DNA of 64,000 nucleotides from Candidatus Omnitrophota bacterium (GTDB lineage: Bacteria; Hinthialibacterota; Hinthialibacteria; Hinthialibacterales; Hinthialibacteraceae), in NCBI GenBank assembly GCA_016934335.1, contig JAFGTC010000130.1, positions 1 through 64,000 of the forward strand, read 5' to 3'. The notes beneath the pieces were generated by a model that was given only the letters and a program-made list of their open reading frames with translations, ran no database searches and was not told where the DNA came from. Shown here one piece after another: positions 18,318-26,816 of this stretch. Every line of letters starts with the position of its first letter. Within the stretch, counting starts at the first letter, position 1. The translations under genes were made by a program, and so were the position numbers.

Positions 18318-19583
18318 GTGAGCGATGAAATTAAATGCCTGCATCTCGCCGACCTTCATTTCGGCGTGGAAATCTATGGAACGACCAATTCGCAAACCGG
18401 ACTCAATACGCGGCTTGAAGATTTTTCCCGCAGTTTGGAACAAATCATCGATCATGCGCTGCAAGAAGAAATTGATTTATGCGTGTTCGCCGGCGACGCC
18501 TACAGGCGCCATACGCCCTCGCCCACGCAGCAGCGCGAGTTGGTCAAACATTTCTGCCGCCTGGCCGACGAAGGCGTTCCCACGGTCATGATTTCAGGGA
18601 ATCATGACATCCCCGTCATGCATGGAAAAGCATCCTCCATCGATATTTTTCGATCGCTGCGGCCGGGTCTGTTTCATGTCTATGTCAACCAACCGACCTG
18701 GGGCGAGAACAAGCCTCCGATCATCGAAACCAAACGCGGCCCGATTGCGGTCTGCTGCCTGCCTTATATCAGCCCCAGTTTTTTGCGCAGCATCGAAAGT
18801 TTCAGGAATCTCGGGCGAGAAGATTTTCTGGATCAATGCGAAGGATTCATCAACACGGTCGTCGAAACGATGCCGGAATCGCTTCCCGACGACATCCCCC
18901 GCATGCTGGTCGCTCACCTGACGGTGGAAAGAGCGAAATTGGGAGGCTACCGCGGTTCGATGCTCATGACCGACGACATCCAGATCACGCCCGCCAATCT
19001 CGCCAACGCGGGGTACGATTATGTCGCGCTCGGGCATATTCATCATTTTCAAAATTTATCGCCCCACGAGGATGCGCCGGTTGTATATAGCGGCAGCATC
19101 GACCGCGTCGATTTCGGCGAACGCGACGAGGAGAAAGGATGCGTCATCGCCCGCATTCGCCGGGGAGGGGCCGAGGTGGAGTTTACGCCGATCCGGGTGC
19201 GCCCTTTCATTGAAATTTCCGTAGAAACAGAGCCAGGCGCCGATATTACTGAAGCGATCGTGGAAGAGATTGAAGCCGAAGAGATCGAAGACGCCGTCGT
19301 CCGCGTCAGATTCAAGGCGGATGATAAAGAGATTCAACACATCGATATGAAGCGGATTCACGAGGCGCTCAAGCCGGCCTATCACAAAGCCGGCTTTATC
19401 CGCATTCCCCGCGAGACATCCGTCAGGCGCCGCAGCCTGTCGCTTTCATCCGATATCGCTCTATCTGACGCCATGTCCGCATACCTGCGCGAGCATGAAG
19501 AATGGAAGGAAGACGGAGACGATCTGCTCAAAAGAGCCAAAGAGATTGAAAAGACGGTTCAGTCGGCCCTGGAAAATGAATAA
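18318..19583 (+). CDS. SbcD/Mre11-like metallophosphoesterase (nuclease), no SbcC partner nearby
   Basis: Calcineurin-like phosphoesterase of the SbcD/Mre11 branch. Metal-binding motifs in order are LADLHFGVE (DxH), FAGDAYRRHTPSP (GDxxxR form), SGNHDIPVM (GNHD), VAHLTVERAKLGG, and YVALGHIHHFQ (GHxH). A C-terminal region of about 140 residues resembles the capping part of SbcD. SbcD normally works with the SbcC ATPase, encoded directly downstream in most genomes. Here the next gene is a DUF1080 protein. The ORF track starts at an ATG (18282). The GTG at 18318, behind AAGGGA and directly before the first beta strand, is as likely. Confidence 0.82.
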   Translation: MSDEIKCLHLADLHFGVEIYGTTNSQTGLNTRLEDFSRSLEQIIDHALQEEIDLCVFAGDAYRRHTPSPTQQRELVKHFCRLADEGVPTVMISGNHDIPVMHGKASSIDIFRSLRPGLFHVYVNQPTWGENKPPIIETKRGPIAVCCLPYISPSFLRSIESFRNLGREDFLDQCEGFINTVVETMPESLPDDIPRMLVAHLTVERAKLGGYRGSMLMTDDIQITPANLANAGYDYVALGHIHHFQNLSPHEDAPVVYSGSIDRVDFGERDEEKGCVIARIRRGGAEVEFTPIRVRPFIEISVETEPGADITEAIVEEIEAEEIEDAVVRVRFKADDKEIQHIDMKRIHEALKPAYHKAGFIRIPRETSVRRRSLSLSSDIALSDAMSAYLREHEEWKEDGDDLLKRAKEIEKTVQSALENE

Positions 19584-19740
19584 AAAGATCGAAAGAGCAT
19601 CAGCGGAAATGCGATAGTTTTTTCTAATTCGCTGAAGTTGCTTGAGATTCTCCGCAAATATTGGTAAAACGATGGAGAGGAATTTCAATGGGTAAGGAAC
19701 ATCATTCCCAATCCAACCATATTTTAAGAAGGAGTCTCTC

Positions 19741-20406
19741 ATGAAATACAAAACAGTGGCATGGGGAGTCGTGATTGCGTCGTTGATGTGCATCGGGATG
19801 TCTCTCAATGCGGCGGAAACAGAAGAAGCCGGCAGGGGCTCATGGACGCCTTTGTTCGATGGAAAAACGCTGGACGGCTGGGAGCAGATAAACGGAACCG
19901 CCAAATATGTGGTTGAAGACGGCGCCATCAAAGGAACCACCGTTGAAGGCAGCCCCAATTCGTTTTTGTGCACAAAGAAGCACTATTCCGATTTCGTGCT
20001 GGAATTTGAGGTTCTGGTCGACGATAGGCTTAATTCCGGCGTGCAAATTCGCAGCAACAGCTTCTCCGATTTCAAAGACGGACGCGTACACGGCTACCAG
20101 GCGGAAATCGCCGTCAATGGAAACGCGGGATTGATCTACGATGAGGCCCGTCGCGCTCAATGGGTCGATATGGAGAATTGCGAACAAACCGACGAAGCCA
20201 AAGCCGCCTTCAAAAAAGGCGAATGGAACAAATTTATCATCCTATGCGTCGGCGATAATATTTTCACTTGGATCAACGGCGTTAACATCGCTCATATTTC
20301 AGACTCGATGACGAAATCGGGATTCATTGGATTACAGGTTCACGCGTTTCGCGGCGAAACGCCGGCTTGGGTCAAATGGCGCAATATCAGGATTCGAGAA
20401 TTATAA
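19741..20406 (+). CDS. Secreted DUF1080 (3-keto-disaccharide hydrolase-like) protein
   Basis: A signal peptide (residues 1-24, ending LNAAE) is followed by a single DUF1080 domain: WTPLFDGKTLDGWEQI, VEDGAIKGT, YSDFVLEFEVLVDDRLNSGVQIRS, and the end AWVKWRNIRIREL. The fold is a concanavalin-like beta sandwich, and members are annotated as 3-keto-disaccharide hydrolases or laminarinase-like carbohydrate-active proteins. The family is greatly expanded in Planctomycetota and allied phyla. AGAAGGAG is close upstream of the ATG. The gene stands alone and is closed by an intrinsic terminator. Confidence 0.9.
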   Translation: MKYKTVAWGVVIASLMCIGMSLNAAETEEAGRGSWTPLFDGKTLDGWEQINGTAKYVVEDGAIKGTTVEGSPNSFLCTKKHYSDFVLEFEVLVDDRLNSGVQIRSNSFSDFKDGRVHGYQAEIAVNGNAGLIYDEARRAQWVDMENCEQTDEAKAAFKKGEWNKFIILCVGDNIFTWINGVNIAHISDSMTKSGFIGLQVHAFRGETPAWVKWRNIRIREL

Positions 20407-20461
20407 TCCTGACAAATTCGTTAAAGTATCTTGATGTAAGTTGAATAATGATAGATGGTGA

Positions 20462-20500
20462 GAGGGGCGGCGTCTATGCGTCGGCCCCTCGTTGTTTTTA
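20462..20500 (+). terminator. Intrinsic terminator after DUF1080 gene
   Basis: GAGGGG (20462-20467) pairs with CCCCTC (20485-20490), with further G-C pairs inside the hairpin, and GTTGTTTTT follows. The T tract is on the + side, so it serves the DUF1080 gene and not the convergent ftsY. Confidence 0.75.
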
Positions 20501-20503
20501 TCC

Positions 20504-21544
20504 TTATTTCTCATCTTCATCTTCATCCTGCTCGCCTTCCACCTGAAAGAGAGCCTTGGTGAATGCGTCCGGATCGAAGGGCTCTAAATCTTCAATGCTT
20601 TCGCCCACGCCGATAAATTTTACCGGAAGATTCAGTTCTTTATGGACCGCAAGCACGACGCCGCCCCGGGCGGTTCCGTCTAGTTTTGTGAGAATTAATC
20701 CGGTTACGCCGCATGACTGCAAGAACTGGCGCGCCTGGCTCAACGCATTTTGCCCGGTTGAAGCGTCCAACACTAATAAGATTTCATGCGGCGCCCCTTC
20801 AAATTCACGACCGATCACCCGAGACATTTTCGACAGTTCTTGCATCAAGTTGGACTTAGTGTGCAATCGTCCGGCCGTATCGATGATAATGACGTCGGGA
20901 GGATCGATTTTGGCTTTTTCCATAGCGTTGAAGACGACCGACGAGGGATCCGAGCCTTCTTTTCCCAAGACGATGGGGACGTCCGCCCTCTTCGACCAAA
21001 TATCCAATTGATCAATGGCCGCGGCGCGAAACGTATCCGCCGCCGTCAAAAGAATCTTGCGGCCTTCGCCTTTCAAACGATGCGCCAATTTTCCAATGGC
21101 CGTGGTTTTACCGACGCCGTTGACGCCGATAATCAAATAGATGCTCGGCCCTTCGGGCGCCGTCTTCAGCGTCCGGTCGCCTTGCTCCAACATTTCGCGC
21201 ATCAACGAACGCAAAGTATCCGTCAGCCATTTAGAATCTTCCGAGCCTCTTTTCTTTTCCCGGCGAATGCGCTCCCGCAATTCTTCAATCAATTCCGTGG
21301 TCGTATGAACGCCCACATCGGCGGAAATGAGAATCTCTTCCAGCTCTTCCAGCAGTTCGTCGTCGATCCGCCCGCGCAGCCGGAACAGGTTCAACGCTTT
21401 TTGCGCAATGGATTCGCGTGTGGCTTTCAGCCGATCGCGCAATTTGGCGAACAATCCCTTGGGCGCCGAGTCCTGCTTCTCCACGCCGGCGGTCTGAGCT
21501 TCCTGAACCGACTGAACTCCATCCTGCTTCTTTTTCCAAAACAT
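20504..21544 (-). CDS. ftsY: Signal recognition particle receptor FtsY
   Basis: Membrane-associated GTPase that receives SRP-ribosome complexes and passes them to SecYEG. An N-terminal basic and charged region (about residues 1-50, short A domain) leads into the NG domain: P-loop GVNGVGKTT at 140-148, DTFRAAAIDQL, DTAGRLHTKSNLM, and TKLDGTARGG. The C-terminal tail is strongly acidic (GEQDEDEDEK), which is unusual in position because acidic stretches are more often N-terminal in FtsY. At 346 aa it is a compact form, and the GTPase motifs are intact. It diverges from an AT-rich methyltransferase gene across a palindromic 68-bp region. Confidence 0.96.
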   Translation of the reverse strand: MFWKKKQDGVQSVQEAQTAGVEKQDSAPKGLFAKLRDRLKATRESIAQKALNLFRLRGRIDDELLEELEEILISADVGVHTTTELIEELRERIRREKKRGSEDSKWLTDTLRSLMREMLEQGDRTLKTAPEGPSIYLIIGVNGVGKTTAIGKLAHRLKGEGRKILLTAADTFRAAAIDQLDIWSKRADVPIVLGKEGSDPSSVVFNAMEKAKIDPPDVIIIDTAGRLHTKSNLMQELSKMSRVIGREFEGAPHEILLVLDASTGQNALSQARQFLQSCGVTGLILTKLDGTARGGVVLAVHKELNLPVKFIGVGESIEDLEPFDPDAFTKALFQVEGEQDEDEDEK

Positions 21545-21570
21545 ATCTGAAAAATCCTCTTATAAACCAT

Positions 21571-21598
21571 TTAACTATAGCTTTTCCGCTATAGTTAA
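21571..21598. repeat. Perfect 11-bp inverted repeat between ftsY and the methyltransferase gene
   Basis: TTAACTATAGC, a 6-nt TTTTCC spacer, then GCTATAGTTAA. It is symmetric and lies between divergent genes, so it could be an operator or a stem-loop in the leader of either transcript. There is no T tract on either side, so it is not a terminator. Confidence 0.7.
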
Positions 21599-21660
21599 TA
21601 CATCATAGCGGGATGAATAGAGTGGGAAAGACATACAGGAAAGGATCAAGAGTAAATTTC

Positions 21661-22326
21661 ATGGATAAGAAATTATATAAATGGTTTTATGATAACATTC
21701 ATAGTAAATATTATGATTTCATGATCCAGTTGTTTTCTTTGCCATTCGGAGGAGAGAAGATTTTCCGGACTACGCTTCTGAAACCCATTCAATTTCGATC
21801 CAACGAGAAAATTCTTGATATGTGCTGCGGAACGGGAGGCGCAACCCTGTTCATTTCACAAAAAGCGAACCGTTCCGCTGGCATAATTGGGATTGATCTA
21901 TCAAGAGGGCAATTGAAGCGCGCGCTAAACAAGAATTATGGATGTCCTACTTTTTTCGCTGAATGCGATGCTTCTTGTTTAAGTATTTTAAATTGCATGT
22001 TCGATAAAGTCTTTATTACCCATGCCATCCATGAAATGCCCCGGAGCGAACGCTTGCAAACGTTGAAGGAAGCAAAACGAGTTTTGAAATCCAATGGCGA
22101 ACTCATTATTCTTGAACTGGATAATCCACCGAACTTTTTTTTGCGAATCTTGATTGGCTTTCTGTTTTTGTATTGGCTTCCGGGGAATTTCGAGACCGTT
22201 ACTCGAAGAGATTTAATGAAGCATGGCTTGATAAACGAAATGGCGGAATGTGGATTCGCTCATGTAAGAAAATTTCCCTCTTACAAGGGAATCTTACAAA
22301 CCGCTGTCGGAATTAAGAATACGTAA
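21661..22326 (+). CDS. Class I SAM-dependent methyltransferase (UbiE-like), AT-rich
   Basis: The SAM-binding motif I is EKILDMCCGTGGATLFISQ, then GIDLSRGQLKRAL, the acceptor-side DKVFITHAIHEMP, and the post-motif RVLKSNGELIILELDNP, in the style of UbiE/COQ5 or phospholipid N-methyltransferases. A hydrophobic segment (FFLRILIGFLFLYWLPG) suggests it meets a lipid substrate at the membrane. Codon use is visibly more AT-rich than in its neighbours (for example AAATTATATAAATGG), hinting at recent acquisition. The ATG at 21661 is chosen over the track's 21613 because AAGAG lies in range. Its stop is 23 bp from the convergent permease. Confidence 0.8.
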   Translation: MDKKLYKWFYDNIHSKYYDFMIQLFSLPFGGEKIFRTTLLKPIQFRSNEKILDMCCGTGGATLFISQKANRSAGIIGIDLSRGQLKRALNKNYGCPTFFAECDASCLSILNCMFDKVFITHAIHEMPRSERLQTLKEAKRVLKSNGELIILELDNPPNFFLRILIGFLFLYWLPGNFETVTRRDLMKHGLINEMAECGFAHVRKFPSYKGILQTAVGIKNT

Positions 22327-22349
22327 ATATGACCGCCGAAGAACTGATA

Positions 22350-23693
22350 TCAAATTGGATTTCGGGTTAGCCGGCGCGAAATCCAATAGACAGGCAAACC
22401 GATGATGACGATCCCGAATCCAATCCACGAACCGTATGGCGTAATGCTGTTGCCATAATTGAAACTGCTGTAAAGAAGCATGCCGCAGGTGGCGAGATAC
22501 ATCAGGGGGATGAAAGGATAGAAGGGAACTCGAAACGGCCGCTCGACGTCCGGTTCGCGCCGCCGCAGGATGATCAATGTTACGCCGACCATCGCCATAA
22601 AAAGCCAATGCGCCGCCGATGTATAAATGACTAACTGAGCGAAGGTGCTCGTCAACAGCAGAATGCACGAAATCACGCCTTGAACGACCAGCGCAGTCGT
22701 CGGAACGGCGGAGCGAGAATCCCATTGTCCCATGAAGCGAAAGAGAGCGTGATCTCGACCGAAGGCGTGGTAGATTCGACCGCCGACCAGCACCATGCCG
22801 TTCACCGATCCCAAGGCGCAGATGATGACGACGGCCGCCATCAATCGTCCTCCCATCGGCCCCAATCCCATTTCCATGACCTTGGCCATGATTCCGCTCG
22901 ATTCGGCCATGCCTTTCGGGCCGAGCGAGTACAAAAGGGCGGCGTTGACCAGGCAGTAAATCAGAGTGACGACGGACAGGCCGATCAGCAGCGCCCGCAA
23001 AACATTTTTGCCGGGATTCTTGATGTCCGCCGCCACAAATGCGCAGTCGCTCCACCCGCCAAACGCCAACTGGACGAAAATCAATGAAAGAAAGAACGCT
23101 CCGAAAGTAAAACTGGCGGGCTCTGCCGGTTGAACGCTCTGCGGAGTCTGCGGAGAAACAAAAAACGCGACGAGTATGATGCCGGAGAGGCCCAACACCT
23201 GCGCGGCCGATAGGCCGTTCTGCGTCCATTTTCCCTGCTTCAACCCCAGACAGTTAATCGCTGTAAATCCGACGACGGCTGCCAGCGCGTACACTGTTTT
23301 CGCGTAGGGAAAAGCATAGAGTTGCTCGCCGTAAATTCCGGCGATGGACGCCATCATGGCGATGTTGCCGCTGTGAATCACCCAAATGCGCCCCCAGGCG
23401 TAGAGAAATCCCGCCCAGGATCCGTAGGTATGATGCAGAAAAAAATAGTCTCCCCCCTCGCGCGGATAGGCGGAGGCCAATTCCGCATAGCAAAGCGCGC
23501 CTAAGAAGGACAATATTCCTCCCATCATCCATACCAGCATGATCCATTTTCCCGAACCGAGAAGTCCGGCGATGTCGGAGGGAGTTTGATAAATGGCGCT
23601 GCCGATAATAATGCCGACAATAATGCAGACCACGTCAAAGAGCCCCAGCGAACGTTTAATCAGAGGCGTCGAATTATCATTCGGATGATTCAT
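22350..23693 (-). CDS. APC-family amino acid permease
   Basis: Twelve predicted membrane helices with the APC opening LGLFDVVCIIVGIIIGSAIYQTP, in which the GxxIGSxIY-type helix-1 break binds the substrate, and the FLGALCYAELASAYPREGGDYFF segment of helices 2-3. These are typical of LAT/CAT-like and SteT-like amino acid antiporters or symporters. The ORF track begins 40 codons upstream. The ATG at 23693 (MNHPNDNSTPLIKRSL) is preferred because the preceding residues are unlike the family. It lies 100 bp downstream of the same-strand NUDIX gene. Confidence 0.9.
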   Translation of the reverse strand: MNHPNDNSTPLIKRSLGLFDVVCIIVGIIIGSAIYQTPSDIAGLLGSGKWIMLVWMMGGILSFLGALCYAELASAYPREGGDYFFLHHTYGSWAGFLYAWGRIWVIHSGNIAMMASIAGIYGEQLYAFPYAKTVYALAAVVGFTAINCLGLKQGKWTQNGLSAAQVLGLSGIILVAFFVSPQTPQSVQPAEPASFTFGAFFLSLIFVQLAFGGWSDCAFVAADIKNPGKNVLRALLIGLSVVTLIYCLVNAALLYSLGPKGMAESSGIMAKVMEMGLGPMGGRLMAAVVIICALGSVNGMVLVGGRIYHAFGRDHALFRFMGQWDSRSAVPTTALVVQGVISCILLLTSTFAQLVIYTSAAHWLFMAMVGVTLIILRRREPDVERPFRVPFYPFIPLMYLATCGMLLYSSFNYGNSITPYGSWIGFGIVIIGLPVYWISRRLTRNPI

Positions 23694-23793
23694 GCTTTTG
23701 GATGCATCCTTTTTACGAATTTTTTTTATAATTCGGGTTTTATTCGGATTGCATGTTTCAAATTGCATAAAATGGAAAACAAATATTGACGCA

Positions 23794-24249
23794 TTATTCC
23801 CAACGATTGCCAATCGATCGCTGAGAAATAATCTTCGATTGCGCCCAATCTACAATTTCGCGCGCCGTCGGCGGAAATATCAACAGATGGGGAATATCCT
23901 CGATCGGATGCCATTGGGCGTCGCGCAGCACGGCGTCGGGATTGACGGTCATCTCTCCGCCGACAATCTCTCCCTCAAAATAATAATTGATCACATGGCG
24001 ATGTTGATCGGGGGGGATGGTTTCAGAAATAAACAGCAAATCGCCGATGCGAACATCCAGGCTGCATTCCTCCATGAGCTCCCTCTGAGCGGCTTCGCTC
24101 AAAGTCTCGCCGTATTCCACGCCGCCCCCCGGGATCAGCCAATAGGTTCTGCCGTATTTTTCATGTTGAACAAGCAGGATTTTCCCATCCTGTTCGATGA
24201 TGACGGCGACGCGATTGCGAATGTATCTTTTATCTTTCCGTTCGGCCAT
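23794..24249 (-). CDS. NUDIX hydrolase
   Basis: The NUDIX box is GGGVEYGETLSEAAQRELMEEC followed by SLDV, fitting Gx5Ex7REUxEExGU except that Ser replaces the last Gly. NUDIX enzymes cleave nucleoside diphosphates linked to another moiety, using Mg bound by the REUxEE glutamates. At 151 aa it is a single-domain housekeeping type (MutT/ADP-ribose or nucleotide-sugar pyrophosphatase cannot be told apart). It starts with ATG, has the same orientation as the permease downstream and the radical SAM gene upstream, and may share a transcript with them. Confidence 0.9.
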   Translation of the reverse strand: MAERKDKRYIRNRVAVIIEQDGKILLVQHEKYGRTYWLIPGGGVEYGETLSEAAQRELMEECSLDVRIGDLLFISETIPPDQHRHVINYYFEGEIVGGEMTVNPDAVLRDAQWHPIEDIPHLLIFPPTAREIVDWAQSKIISQRSIGNRWE

Positions 24250-24350
24250 TTTAATCCGTTGATATTTCTAATTCGACATAATGTCGAGAAATTCCCTTAT
24301 CCGAAAGAGCGGCGGCGCCTTTCGTCTTTTATGTGCGTGGCGATTGACGA

Positions 24351-25655
24351 TTAACTTTTTAATTGATATCCAGCCGGCGGCGGCGGAGATTGCTCGGCGT
24401 CGACGTCAATTTTGCAGGGCATGCTTTTTTTGCGGAATAAATAATGCGCAAAGGGCTTCATCATCGCCAGTTTCGTTTTGTATAGATAATAAGACATCGA
24501 CGGTTCGACGAGATATTCGGCGTCGGTCGGCTGTACGACAAGGCTTACTTCAATATTCGGGGTCAATCCGATGGGGATGCCGTACTGCATGCACGATTCG
24601 TAGACCTGTCGGAAAACGCGGATCATATCTTCATAGGATGGCGACGGCCATTCTTCCATGATCGCCCCTTTGACCGGACGGAAAATACAGACTGTGGGAA
24701 ACGCGCCGACGCTGCAAATGTAATCGATGGCTTTCAGCGTATCTTCGATCGGCTCGATCCCTGCGATGATTTCGCCGGAAATGCGCCCTTTCCCAAGCAG
24801 TTTGCTGGTGTATTCCATCGCCCGGAAAAAAGTTTCTTGGCCGATGTGCTTGGTTTTGCCGGGCAGATAGCGTTGAAAATATTCTTTGTTATGAAGTTCG
24901 TAACAGAACGAAAAATGATCGGCGCCGCATTCCGCCAGCCAGTCGTATTTCCATAGCTCCTTTTGGGGGATGGCCTGCACGCCGACCAAATTGCCAACTT
25001 GCTCTTTGATCGCTTTCACGAATGGCGCGCATATTTCCAGCCCCTTGCCCGACTGGTAGCCGGTATTGAAATGCGTAAACGTTACGCCTGATTCTTCTTT
25101 GGCGACTTGAGCCACTTCGACTACTTCATCGACCGTTTTTTCGGATTTATCGCCGCCCGGGCTTCCTACGTTCAGACCGGTAATGCAGAACTGGCAGTTT
25201 TCTCGAGGATCGGAATTCCAAAAGGCGCAGGCTTTCCCTAGATAGATCCCCAGATAGGTTCCCTGAAGAACGCCGATTTCCCGCATAATCACGCCGGAGG
25301 ATGTCTTGCGGGCATACCATTCCGGCGCCGGCGGCAAAGAGACGGGGTATTTCTCTTGATCCTGAGTATGCGCAACAACATATCGGCCGTCTTCAAAGCG
25401 CAATTCATAGGGGCTGTAAGCAGCAAAACCCTCTTTTACAGGAGCGTTGAGCCAGATTTCCCGCTTTTTACCGGGCAGCAAAAGTTCGAGTCCGCTGCCC
25501 AGGCCTGCGCGGGCGCGCGCAAAGGTTCGCGCATCTTTCTCGAGATTGCACGATTCGTGAATGCGTATTCCTTTACAGAAGAGATCGATTTCCAATTCCG
25601 CCGGATTCAGGCGGCGTCCGTGGGATGCGTATTGATAATCTTTTGAATCAATCAA
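24351..25655 (-). CDS. Radical SAM protein with unusual CX10CX2C cluster spacing
   Basis: The cluster-binding segment is CAFWNSDPRENCQFCITG with C143, C154 and C157, spacing CX10CX2C rather than the canonical CX3CX2C. The reading is confirmed on the DNA (TGC GCC TTT TGG ... TGC CAG TTC TGC). Barrel motifs follow: THFNTGYQSGKGLE, GADHFSFCYELHNKEYF, and ISGEIIAGIEPIEDTLKAIDY. The order (GG/E-type and ribose-contact motifs) fits a radical SAM core, preceded by about 130 residues of unknown function. The start is TTG at 25655 behind AGGAGAATACGGCC. Function unknown. Neighbours (NUDIX, permease) give no pathway. Confidence 0.75.
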   Translation of the reverse strand: MIDSKDYQYASHGRRLNPAELEIDLFCKGIRIHESCNLEKDARTFARARAGLGSGLELLLPGKKREIWLNAPVKEGFAAYSPYELRFEDGRYVVAHTQDQEKYPVSLPPAPEWYARKTSSGVIMREIGVLQGTYLGIYLGKACAFWNSDPRENCQFCITGLNVGSPGGDKSEKTVDEVVEVAQVAKEESGVTFTHFNTGYQSGKGLEICAPFVKAIKEQVGNLVGVQAIPQKELWKYDWLAECGADHFSFCYELHNKEYFQRYLPGKTKHIGQETFFRAMEYTSKLLGKGRISGEIIAGIEPIEDTLKAIDYICSVGAFPTVCIFRPVKGAIMEEWPSPSYEDMIRVFRQVYESCMQYGIPIGLTPNIEVSLVVQPTDAEYLVEPSMSYYLYKTKLAMMKPFAHYLFRKKSMPCKIDVDAEQSPPPPAGYQLKS

Positions 25656-25843
25656 GGCCGTATTCTCCTAACTACATGATTTCACATGCAACTCCAGTTT
25701 ATCATGCATTCAATTAATGCTATAGAACCGCGATACGCTCTGGAAAAGGCTTTCTTCGTCTCACCTCGAAGAGCATTTGCAACTAAAATGCCGGATAGCG
25801 TCACATCTCCGTGCAATGAATCATCCAATAAGGAGTAAATGTA

Positions 25844-26809
25844 ATGGTTGAATTACGACGAAATCCACAGTTAGACTCGTGGGTTATGGTTAGCGCCCAG
25901 CGGCAGCATCGCCCGCAAATGCCCAAAGATTGGTGCCCTTTCTGCCCCGGCTCCGGCAAAGTGCCCGATGATTACGACGTTTATCTGTATCCCAACGATT
26001 TTCCCCATTTATTAGCCGCCCCCCCCGAACCCGAGTATCCCGGCGATTCGTTCTATCAAACAGAGAAGGCGTTCGGGCATTGCGACGTGGTGTTGTATTC
26101 GCCCAATCACACCGGCTCGATCAAGGAACTTTCTGAAGGTCGCCTCATGAAATTGTTCGCCTTGTGGCGAGACCGCACCGAAGAGATGAAAACCAAAGAT
26201 TACGTCAAATATTGTTACATCTTTGAAAACAAAGGCGACGTGATCGGGGTTACCATGCCCCATCCGCACGGGCAGATCTATTCCTATCCCTTCATCCCCA
26301 TGCGAGTCGCTCGCGAGTTGGAATGCGCTAAAACTCATTTCGATAAAAATCAAAGAAATCTTTATGAGGATATTGTTCAAAAGGAGCTTCGCGAAAAAAC
26401 GCGATTGATTTTTGAATCGGAATCTTTCATTCTCTGCTCGCCGTTTGCGGGCGACTATCCCTATGAAACCCACTTGTTCTGCAAAAAACAGAGACTTCAT
26501 CTGGCCGATTTAAGCGAAAAAGAAGCCCTCGACTTGATGCGAAGCATCGTCAAGACCGTCAAGATGTATGACGCCCTGTTTGGATTTCAACTGCCTTTCA
26601 TGATGGCTTTCCATCAAGCTCCGGTCGACGGCGGCGAATATTCTTTCTATCGCTATCATGTCGAGTTCTATCCTCTGCACCGCGCCTCCAACAATCTGAA
26701 ATACAACGCGGGCAGCGAAACCGGCGCATGGGCTTCCACCAATCCCTCCGCGCCGGAAGACAAAGCGGCGGAATTGCGCGAGGTCTTGAAAACCGTGGAG
26801 GAAGTTTAG
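25844..26809 (+). CDS. galT: Galactose-1-phosphate uridylyltransferase GalT
   Basis: Second step of the Leloir pathway, exchanging UMP between UDP-glucose and galactose-1-phosphate through a uridylyl-histidine intermediate. The active-site HPHGQIYSYPF (HPH) is present, as are Zn-ligand candidates in WCPFCPGSG and the C-terminal FYPLHRAS. The N terminus VELRRNPQLDSWVMVSAQRQHRP is typical of the bacterial enzyme. At 321 aa it is of usual length. The ATG follows AAGGAG. It is the first gene of a four-gene operon with galE and galK, and the next start is only 7 bp after its stop. Confidence 0.94.
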   Translation: MVELRRNPQLDSWVMVSAQRQHRPQMPKDWCPFCPGSGKVPDDYDVYLYPNDFPHLLAAPPEPEYPGDSFYQTEKAFGHCDVVLYSPNHTGSIKELSEGRLMKLFALWRDRTEEMKTKDYVKYCYIFENKGDVIGVTMPHPHGQIYSYPFIPMRVARELECAKTHFDKNQRNLYEDIVQKELREKTRLIFESESFILCSPFAGDYPYETHLFCKKQRLHLADLSEKEALDLMRSIVKTVKMYDALFGFQLPFMMAFHQAPVDGGEYSFYRYHVEFYPLHRASNNLKYNAGSETGAWASTNPSAPEDKAAELREVLKTVEEV

Positions 26810-26816
26810 TTCATTC

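Noticed and set aside
20786-21550. 254-aa + strand ORF antisense to ftsY
   Set aside because: FtsY is unmistakable on the minus strand. The antisense translation has no recognisable domain.
22294-23229. 311-aa minus-strand ORF overlapping the permease in another frame
   Set aside because: Arg/Ser/His-rich frame-shifted image of the APC permease gene.
23692-24354. 220-aa + strand ORF
   Set aside because: Antisense to the NUDIX gene, whose box is on the minus strand.
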